Positions 44,369 through 51,431 of a stretch of 64,000 bases of DNA are shown in pieces. The translations under genes and the position numbers were made by a program. The notes beneath the pieces are model-generated. The model did no database searches. It worked only from the letters and a program-made list of their open reading frames with translations, and was not told the DNA's origin. The stretch comes from JAVBOW01 sp031550125. GTDB taxonomy: Bacteria; Bacteroidota; Bacteroidia; Bacteroidales; Rikenellaceae. Numbering within the stretch: position 1 is the first letter of the stretch; each line of letters opens with the position of its first letter. The stretch is from contig JAVBOW010000008.1 of NCBI GenBank assembly GCA_031550125.1, positions 12,420-76,419 on the forward strand. The letters run 5' to 3'.

Positions 44369-46060
44369 ATGATTTCAGGAAAGCACATAAAACACATTCT
44401 GTTGGCCGCAGCCGCAATAATGTCGGCGACGCTGTACGGTTGCGACAAGGACGACGAACCGTCCGCGTCCAACAAAAAAATAATAATATCGCAGGTAAGC
44501 GTGAACGGGCAGGGACTCGTAAACGGAGCCACCCTGCAAAACGTCCCAGCAAACCCCGCCCCGCAGATAACCATATCCCTGCAGGAAGAGATAGATCCCG
44601 CATGTTTCACCAAAAATACGGTGAGTATAACGCCGACGCTCGACTTCAACTATTCGATGCCCGACAACCAAACCATAACGCTGCAAATAACAACGACCCC
44701 CGCGTCGTTGACATCATACACAATATACATCGCCCAGGGCGTCAACAGCGCCGGAGGCAATGTGGTCAACCCCTACACCGGAACGTTCGTCACGCAAATA
44801 AACGACAGCGACAAATATCCCCGTATTCCGGACGACGAATTGCTGACCAAAGTCCAGCGCGCCACGTTCAAATATTTCTGGGATTACGCCAATCCGACAA
44901 GCGGGCTTATCCGCGAAGGCAGCACCCACGGTCAGGAAATTTCCACCATAGGCGGCAGCGGTTTCGGCATAGCGGCCATACCGGTGGGCATACACCGCGG
45001 CTTCATCACCCGCGCCGACGGTCTGGCGCGCATGCATAAAATAGTGGAATTCCTGCTCGAGACGGCCGACACGTTCCACGGCGCCTTCCCGCACTGGATA
45101 AACGGCAACACGGGCAGGATAATACCTTTCGGCACAAAAGACAACGGCGCCGACCTTGTGGAGACGGCATTCCTGATAGAAGGGCTGCTGATAGCGCGCG
45201 AATATTTCGACAGCACTACGGACGGCGGCGAAATCGCGCTAAGGGAGGACATAACGGCCATCTACGACCGGGTGGAGTGGGACTGGTTCCGCCGCGGAGG
45301 GCAGAACGTTCTGTACTGGCACTGGTCGCCCACATACGGATGGGACATGAATATGAAGATACAGGGTTGGAACGAAGGTCTTATGGTATACGTTCTGGCG
45401 GCAGGCTCGTCCACGCACCCCATACCCAAGGAGGTTTACGACCTTGGGTGGGCGCGCAACGGCAACATGCGCAACGGCAACAAGTATTACGGCACTACCC
45501 TGCCCCTGGGCGAAGCCTACGGCGGCCCGCTGTTCTTCGCACACTACTCATTCATAGGCCTCGACCCGCGCAACCTGAGCGACCAATACGCCAACTACTG
45601 GGAGCAGAACACCGCCCACTCCAAGATAAACCACGACTATTGCCAGGACAATCCCCGGAACTATGCGGGTTACGGCGATGAATGCTGGGGTCTTACGGCC
45701 AGCAACATCCCCGGCGGCTACACCGCCTCGTCACCCACCAACGACCGCGGCACGATAGCGCCCACGGCCGCGCTCGGCTCGATGCCCTACACCCCCGATG
45801 AATCGATGGCGGCCCTGCGTTACTTCTATTACAAACTGGGCGACAAACTTTTCAACGAAAGCAAATATGGTTTCTACGACGCATTCGACATAGGCGACCG
45901 GTGGTGGGCGACTAACTATCTGGCCATAGACCAGGGGCCGATAGTGTGCATGATAGAGAACCACCGCTCGGGATTACTGTGGGATGCGTTTATGAAAGCT
46001 CCCGAGATCCAGGCGGGATTGGCTACCCTCGGATTCTCCACTGAACAGGCTAACGATTAA
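44369..46060 (+). CDS. GH144-type beta-1,2-glucanase lipoprotein with Ig-like domain
   Basis: A 563-residue lipoprotein (lipobox LYGC at about residue 24). Residues about 35-145 form an Ig-like SbsA-type domain. The remainder is the glycoamylase-like (PF10091) domain now classed as GH144: KVQRATFKYFWDYANPTSGLI, STIGGSGFGIAAIPVG, FHGAFPHWINGNTGR, DLVETAFLIEGLLIAR, WHWSPTYGWDMNMKIQGWNE and AIDQGPIVCMIENHRSGLLW. Characterised GH144 enzymes cleave beta-1,2-glucan to sophoro-oligosaccharides. With lipid anchor and Ig spacer it is likely at the cell surface, cutting long chains first. The frame extends upstream into the LamG gene, but the ATG at 44369 precedes the signal peptide. Confidence 0.87.
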   Translation: MISGKHIKHILLAAAAIMSATLYGCDKDDEPSASNKKIIISQVSVNGQGLVNGATLQNVPANPAPQITISLQEEIDPACFTKNTVSITPTLDFNYSMPDNQTITLQITTTPASLTSYTIYIAQGVNSAGGNVVNPYTGTFVTQINDSDKYPRIPDDELLTKVQRATFKYFWDYANPTSGLIREGSTHGQEISTIGGSGFGIAAIPVGIHRGFITRADGLARMHKIVEFLLETADTFHGAFPHWINGNTGRIIPFGTKDNGADLVETAFLIEGLLIAREYFDSTTDGGEIALREDITAIYDRVEWDWFRRGGQNVLYWHWSPTYGWDMNMKIQGWNEGLMVYVLAAGSSTHPIPKEVYDLGWARNGNMRNGNKYYGTTLPLGEAYGGPLFFAHYSFIGLDPRNLSDQYANYWEQNTAHSKINHDYCQDNPRNYAGYGDECWGLTASNIPGGYTASSPTNDRGTIAPTAALGSMPYTPDESMAALRYFYYKLGDKLFNESKYGFYDAFDIGDRWWATNYLAIDQGPIVCMIENHRSGLLWDAFMKAPEIQAGLATLGFSTEQAND

Positions 46061-46070
46061 AAAAACTGTT

Positions 46071-47714
46071 ATGGGATTTGTTTCGAAATTAAATATCACA
46101 GCCTTATTTCTTTCGCTCGCATTCTTCCTGTGCGCCTACTCGTGCAGCGGCGACGACAACGGCGGGACCGATGCGCCCAAACGCACTCCCGGTTCCGACA
46201 AAGTGCTGTTCATTGGCATAGACGGCTGCCTGGCCGCCGCCATAAACAGCGAAAATATGCCCAACCTCCACACCCTGCTGCAGGAATCGTGGGCCGCAAC
46301 CAACGCTTTGGCCGAGGTTCCCACATGGAGCGCCACCGGATGGTCGGGGCTTATGACCGGGGTGAGCGTGGCCAAACACAAGGTGGTGGGCAACGATTTC
46401 GCCGGCAACAACCTGGCCACCTACCCCTCGATGTTCAAATACATCAAGGTGCAACATCCGGGTTGGTACACCGCGTCTATAGTGCAATGGGGGCCTATCA
46501 ACACCTATATCAATAAAGCGGAATATTTCGACAAACACCTCACCTGCCCCGGCGACCAGTCGGTGGAGAACGGAGCGACAGCCGAGCTTTCGGCAACAGA
46601 CGCACCCGAGGCGATGTTCGTACATTTCGACGACGTGGACCACGCCGGACACGACTACCGTTTCGACCTTGGGGAGACGCATTACGCCGCCGCCGTGGCA
46701 ACGGCCGACGCCCGTGTGGGACGCCTGCTGGCCGCCGTCAAAGCCAGACCGTCGTACAGCTCCGAGAACTGGCTGATAGCCGTAGTGACGGACCACGGTG
46801 GAGTGAATACGGGCCACGGCGGAGCCTCGTACACCGAGCAAAGGGCATTTATAATACTTAACAACAAGAACCTGTCGCCGCAACTCATAGATACGCCTCC
46901 CACCTACACCCCGCGCGCCATATCGGCCGACGGCGATGGAAACGTGGAATACCGCAACGGAATTTACGGCACGTTGCCCGATCTTCCGGCGCTCGATTTC
47001 GGCGCAGACAAGAGTTTCACCATCGAGATGAAGGTGAAACCGTCGAAGATGGCCGCAGGTTTCGATCCCGCCTTCCTCTGCAACAAGGATTGGAACAGCG
47101 GCGGCAACCCGGGCATAGCGATGGTAACCAAAGACATGGGTGATCTGCGCATAAACCTTGCCGGCGGAGGCACGCGCGTGGATCTCGATTACGCCCACCT
47201 TTTCCAGGACGGCAACGCCCATTTCGTATCCCTGGTGTTCGATCGCGGGGCGGGCAAGGCGCGGCTATACGTCGACGGGGCGCTGCATGTGGAGAAAGAC
47301 GTCTCGGCCATGGGGTCGCTCTCTTCCGCCCATCCCCTGCGCCTCGGGCAGGACGGCACGTCGCAGTACGGCCACTCCTACGAGGGTATGCTAACCGAGG
47401 TACGCATTTGGAGCGGAGCGGCCCTCGACGCCTCAACCATAAGCGCCTACAGCGCGGTGACGCTGACATCCGACGGGGCTTCGCACCCCAACCTGGCCGA
47501 CCTTGCCATATATGCGCCCGGAAATTTCAGCGGGACGACCCTGGCGGGCGGGCGGGACAAACCCTCCATTCCGCTCACGTCGGGTTCCGACGTGGATTTC
47601 AACGGCGCGCCATACCTCTACAACCTTCCCGCCACGGTATTCTCCTTCCTCGGGCTGGCGATAGATCCGGCTTACGGATGGGACGGCCGCCCGTTGGTAA
47701 ATTTCAGTAATTAA
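46071..47714 (+). CDS. phosphodiesterase-fold lipoprotein with nested LamG domain
   Basis: A 547-residue lipoprotein (lipobox AYSC). The alkaline-phosphatase/phosphodiesterase fold is seen in VLFIGIDGC (metal Asp51), EVPTWSATGWSGLMTG (nucleophile region, probably Ser87 by alignment to nucleotide pyrophosphatases), DDVDHAGHDY and VVTDHGGVNTGHGG (Asp241, His242). After about residue 285 a LamG domain is inserted (ALDFGADKSFTIEMKVKP, HFVSLVFDRGAGKARLYVDG, GMLTEVRIWSGAAL, to about 480). Then the fold resumes with NLPATVFSFLGLAIDPAYGWDG, the usual last strand of this superfamily. It would hydrolyse a phosphodiester on a bound glycan or substituent. Its place between two GH144 genes suggests removal of phospho-substituents from the glucan. 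Confidence 0.8.
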   Translation: MGFVSKLNITALFLSLAFFLCAYSCSGDDNGGTDAPKRTPGSDKVLFIGIDGCLAAAINSENMPNLHTLLQESWAATNALAEVPTWSATGWSGLMTGVSVAKHKVVGNDFAGNNLATYPSMFKYIKVQHPGWYTASIVQWGPINTYINKAEYFDKHLTCPGDQSVENGATAELSATDAPEAMFVHFDDVDHAGHDYRFDLGETHYAAAVATADARVGRLLAAVKARPSYSSENWLIAVVTDHGGVNTGHGGASYTEQRAFIILNNKNLSPQLIDTPPTYTPRAISADGDGNVEYRNGIYGTLPDLPALDFGADKSFTIEMKVKPSKMAAGFDPAFLCNKDWNSGGNPGIAMVTKDMGDLRINLAGGGTRVDLDYAHLFQDGNAHFVSLVFDRGAGKARLYVDGALHVEKDVSAMGSLSSAHPLRLGQDGTSQYGHSYEGMLTEVRIWSGAALDASTISAYSAVTLTSDGASHPNLADLAIYAPGNFSGTTLAGGRDKPSIPLTSGSDVDFNGAPYLYNLPATVFSFLGLAIDPAYGWDGRPLVNFSN

Positions 47715-47720
47715 TCGCCC

Positions 47721-49025
47721 GTGATGAAACGCTTTTGCTACATATTGACGCTCATTGCGCTCCCGCTCTGCTCGATTGCGGCGAAGCCGGACGCCGGATT
47801 GCTCGATACGGTGCAGAGGCAGACGTTGCGCTATTTCTGGGATTTCGCCCATCCGGCCTGCGGCATGGCGCGCGAACGCAGCAACGTCACGCCGCTATAC
47901 GGCAACGAGGTGGTCACCACGGGAGGTTCCGGGTTCGGGATAATGGCCATGATAGCGGGAGTGGAGCGCGGATTCATAAACCGCAGGCAAGCCGTGGAGC
48001 GCATGGGACGTATAGTGTCGTTCCTTGCCTCCGCCGACCGTTACCACGGCGCATTCCCCCACTGGCTGGACGGAACCACCGGCAAAACAGTCAATTTCAG
48101 CAAAAAAGATAACGGAGGTGACTTGGTGGAGACGGCTTTCCTTATGCAGGGATTGCTCGCCGCCCGCCAGTACTACGGCCGGCGTAACGCCGCGGAGACC
48201 GCCCTGCGCGCATCGATAGACAGCCTGTGGCGCGGCGTGGAATGGCAATGGTACACCCGTGGAGGCGAAGATCGCCTCTATTGGCACTGGTCGGCCGATT
48301 ACGGCTGGGCCATGAACCACGCCATACGCGGCTGGGACGAGTGTCTGATAACGTACATACTTGCGGCGGCATCGCCCACCCACCCCATCGACGCAGCCGT
48401 ATACCATAAGGGCTGGACGGACACCGACCATTTCGTCAACGGCAAGCAATATTACGGCATAACCCTGCCGTTGGGCTTCGACTACGGCGGACCGCTCTTC
48501 TTCAGCCACTATTCGTTCCTGGGACTCGACCCGCGCGGCCTGAAAGACCGCTACGCCGACTACTGGCGGCAGAACGTGGCCCACACCCTGATAAACAGGG
48601 CTTACTGCGTAGACAATCCCGCAGGATGGAAAGGTTACGGCCCCGGATGCTGGGGACTGACCTCGTCGGACGATCCCAAAGGCTACGGCGCGCACTCGCC
48701 CACCAACGACAACGGTACGATATCGCCCACGGCCGCCGTATCGGCCATACCCTACGCCCCCGGTTACGCCATAGAGGCCATGCGGCGCTTCCTCTACGGC
48801 CTCGACGGGAAAATTTGGGGCGAATACGGTTTCACGGACGCCTTCAACGTAACCGAAGGATGGTATTCCGACGCCTACCTGGCCATAGACCAGGGGCCGC
48901 AGGTGGTTATGATAGAAAATCACCGCTCGGGGTTGCTATGGGATCTTTTCATGTCGCACCCCGACGTGCAGCGCGGATTGCGCGCACTCGACTTCGACAG
49001 CCCCCACCTGAAAATGAAAAATTAA
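47721..49025 (+). CDS. second GH144-type beta-1,2-glucan hydrolase
   Basis: A 434-residue protein with a signal peptide lacking a good lipobox (ALPLCSIAAKP), so probably periplasmic. The single GH144 domain closely parallels the upstream paralogue: TLRYFWDFAHPACGMARERS, GGSGFGIMAMIAGVERGF, YHGAFPHWLDGTTGKT, DLVETAFLMQGLLAARQYYG, WHWSADYGWAMNHAIRGWDE and IDQGPQVVMIENHRSGLLW. A periplasmic form would shorten imported oligosaccharides, perhaps to sophorose as described for an exo-acting GH144 from Parabacteroides. It starts six bases after the phosphodiesterase gene. An alternative start is the next codon (MKRF). Confidence 0.86.
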   Translation: MMKRFCYILTLIALPLCSIAAKPDAGLLDTVQRQTLRYFWDFAHPACGMARERSNVTPLYGNEVVTTGGSGFGIMAMIAGVERGFINRRQAVERMGRIVSFLASADRYHGAFPHWLDGTTGKTVNFSKKDNGGDLVETAFLMQGLLAARQYYGRRNAAETALRASIDSLWRGVEWQWYTRGGEDRLYWHWSADYGWAMNHAIRGWDECLITYILAAASPTHPIDAAVYHKGWTDTDHFVNGKQYYGITLPLGFDYGGPLFFSHYSFLGLDPRGLKDRYADYWRQNVAHTLINRAYCVDNPAGWKGYGPGCWGLTSSDDPKGYGAHSPTNDNGTISPTAAVSAIPYAPGYAIEAMRRFLYGLDGKIWGEYGFTDAFNVTEGWYSDAYLAIDQGPQVVMIENHRSGLLWDLFMSHPDVQRGLRALDFDSPHLKMKN

Positions 49026-49037
49026 AAACCCGATATT

Positions 49038-51263
49038 ATGAAAAAAATTCTGTTTGCCGCCATCGTCGCAGTTGCATGGACGGCCTGTTCCGGCCCGGGA
49101 AAGAACGCCGGCTCGCCATGGGGCGACGACAAGCGCATAGCGCAGCGCGTAGACTCGGTGCTTAGCCTGATGACCCTCGAAGAGAAGATAGGCCAGATGA
49201 ATCTGCTTACGAGCGACTGGGACGTCACCGGCCCGTCTATGCGTACCGATTATATCGACCTTATCAAATCGGGACGCGTAGGCAATATATTCAACGCATA
49301 CACCGCCGAATACACGCGCTCGCTACAGAAAATAGCCGTAGAGCAGACCCGCCTGGGCATTCCGCTGCTCTTCGGTTACGACGTGATACACGGCCACCGC
49401 ACCATATTCCCGATTTCCTTGGGCGAGGCGGCAAGCTGGGACATTGAGTCCATACGCGGCGCAGCAGCCGTGGCCGCAGCCGAAGCCTCGGCATCGGGCA
49501 TCCACTGGACTTTCGCCCCGATGGTGGACATATGTTTCGATCCGAGATGGGGACGCGTATCGGAAGGAGCTGGCGAAGACACCTACTTGGGAAGCCGGAT
49601 AGCCGAAGCGCGCGTACGCGGATTCCAGGGCAGCGACCTGGCCGACGCCAGCACCGTGCTGGCGTGCGTCAAGCACTACGCCGCTTACGGCGCCGCGCAG
49701 GCGGGCCGCGATTACAACACTGTGGATATGTCCGACCGCGTATTGCGCGACGTCTACCTGCCTCCCTATAAAGCCGCCGTAGACGCCGGCGCAGCGACGG
49801 TGATGACCTCCTTCAACGAGGTGGACGGCGTTCCGGCAACGGCCAACAGCTATCTCCTGGACCAGATATTACGCAAAGAATGGGGCTTCAAAGGCTTCGT
49901 AGTAACCGACTACACCTCCATAAACGAGATGGTGGCGCACGGCTACGCCCTCGACCTTGAAGACGCCGCGCGCCTGGCCGTCAACGCCGGAGTGGATATG
50001 GATCTCCAGGGTTCGGTCTACGACCAGTTCCTCGCCGGACTCGTCGGGCAAGGCAAAGTTTCGGAAAAGCAGATAGACAAGGCCGTACGCGACATACTCG
50101 CCATGAAATTCCGTCTGGGCCTCTTCGACGACCCTTACCGCTACTGCGACGCCGCGCGTGAAGCGGAGGAGATACTATCGCCCGAGAACCGCGACGCCGC
50201 GCGCGATATGGCGCGCAAATCGTTCGTGCTGTTGAAAAACGACGCTCAGACGCTGCCCCTCGCACGTAACGCACGCATAGCGCTCGTGGGCGCGCTGGCC
50301 GACAGCAAAGCCGACATGTTAGGCTCGTGGTACGCCGCCGGGCGCGCGGAAGACGTGGTCACCATCCGCGAAGGAATGGCGACGCGCTTCCCCAACATGG
50401 TCTATACCCGCGGATGCAACATAAACGACGGCGACCGAAGCGGTTTCGCCGCCGCAGTGGCCGCCGCGCGCGGAGCGGATGTGGTGGTGTTCGTCATGGG
50501 AGAGGCCGGCAACATGAGCGGCGAGGCCGCCTCGCGGAGCGACATAGGCGTTCCCGGAGTACAGACCGAACTGCTGGCGGCACTCGAGCAAACCGGCAAA
50601 CCGGTGGTGGCGTTGCTCGCCAACGGCCGTCCGCTCACGCTGGAGCGCGAATCGGCGCTCTCCGACGCCATACTCGAAATATGGTTCCCGGGAACCGAGG
50701 CCGGCCGGGCCGTGGCCGACGTGCTGGCAGGCGACTACAATCCGTCGGGCAAGCTACCCGTAACCTTCCCGCGTAACATAGGGCAGGTTCCGCTGCATTA
50801 CAACCAGAAAAACACGGGACGCCCCATAAAAGATAACGAAAAATACACAAGCCGCTACCTCGACGTACCCAACACTCCCCTCTACGCTTTCGGCCACGGG
50901 TTGAGTTACACCCGTTTCGACTACTCCGACCTGCAGCTCGGCTCCCCGGAGCTAACCCGCGACGGTAAGCTCGAGATAAGCGTGCAGGTGACCAACAGCG
51001 GCGCTTTCGACGGCACGGAGATAGTGCAGCTCTACGTACGCGACATGGTAGGCAGCGTCACCCGTCCCGTGAAGGAACTTAAAGGATTCAGCAAGGTGTT
51101 CCTGCCCCGCGGCGCGAAACAGACGGTAACCTTCACCCTGACGCCGGACGATCTGGCGTTCACGCGGGCAGACAACACCTTCGGCAACGAGCCGGGCGAA
51201 TATACCCTGTTTGTGGGAGGCAGCTCGGATAACGTCCTTGAGACCAAATTCATATTGAAATAA
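49038..51263 (+). CDS. GH3 beta-glucosidase (BglX-like)
   Basis: A 741-residue glycoside hydrolase family 3 enzyme, with a weak lipobox (WTAC) near residue 17. The (beta/alpha)8 domain holds GIPLLFGYDVIHGHRTIFPI, FDPRWGRVSEGAGEDTYLGS and the nucleophile Asp291 in GFVVTDYTSINEM. The second domain carries the likely acid/base Glu496 in GEAGNMSGEAASRSDIG. A fibronectin-III-like domain closes the protein (HGLSYTRFDYSD, VTNSGAFDGTEIVQLYVRD). It would release glucose from sophoro-oligosaccharides; a GH3 with that specificity is known from a related Bacteroides thetaiotaomicron locus with GH144. Last gene of the operon. Confidence 0.92.
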   Translation: MKKILFAAIVAVAWTACSGPGKNAGSPWGDDKRIAQRVDSVLSLMTLEEKIGQMNLLTSDWDVTGPSMRTDYIDLIKSGRVGNIFNAYTAEYTRSLQKIAVEQTRLGIPLLFGYDVIHGHRTIFPISLGEAASWDIESIRGAAAVAAAEASASGIHWTFAPMVDICFDPRWGRVSEGAGEDTYLGSRIAEARVRGFQGSDLADASTVLACVKHYAAYGAAQAGRDYNTVDMSDRVLRDVYLPPYKAAVDAGAATVMTSFNEVDGVPATANSYLLDQILRKEWGFKGFVVTDYTSINEMVAHGYALDLEDAARLAVNAGVDMDLQGSVYDQFLAGLVGQGKVSEKQIDKAVRDILAMKFRLGLFDDPYRYCDAAREAEEILSPENRDAARDMARKSFVLLKNDAQTLPLARNARIALVGALADSKADMLGSWYAAGRAEDVVTIREGMATRFPNMVYTRGCNINDGDRSGFAAAVAAARGADVVVFVMGEAGNMSGEAASRSDIGVPGVQTELLAALEQTGKPVVALLANGRPLTLERESALSDAILEIWFPGTEAGRAVADVLAGDYNPSGKLPVTFPRNIGQVPLHYNQKNTGRPIKDNEKYTSRYLDVPNTPLYAFGHGLSYTRFDYSDLQLGSPELTRDGKLEISVQVTNSGAFDGTEIVQLYVRDMVGSVTRPVKELKGFSKVFLPRGAKQTVTFTLTPDDLAFTRADNTFGNEPGEYTLFVGGSSDNVLETKFILK

Positions 51264-51298
51264 ACGGGCCAGTGTTGGCTGCATGCAGCCGATCCATA

Positions 51299-51336
51299 AA
51301 ACTACTGCGGCATCCTTACGGATGCCGCAGTAGTTT
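51299..51336. terminator. bidirectional terminator between GH3 and the regulator
   Basis: Perfect 17-base stem (51299-51315, 51320-51336) with a TTAC loop and A/T at both ends. It serves the converging GH3 (plus) and regulator (minus) genes. A separate 14-base palindrome at 51277-51290 has no T-run. Confidence 0.85.
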
Positions 51337-51431
51337 CGTCAGGCATAAAAAGATCGTCATGTCGTCGAATGCAGAGGATACGACGCGTCTTACGCCGCAC
51401 ACGGGGTGCGACATGCATCATCCCCGACCGC

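Noticed and set aside
51277..51290. 14-base perfect palindrome as operator
   Set aside because: Lies downstream of both converging genes beside their terminator; no gene start nearby to regulate.
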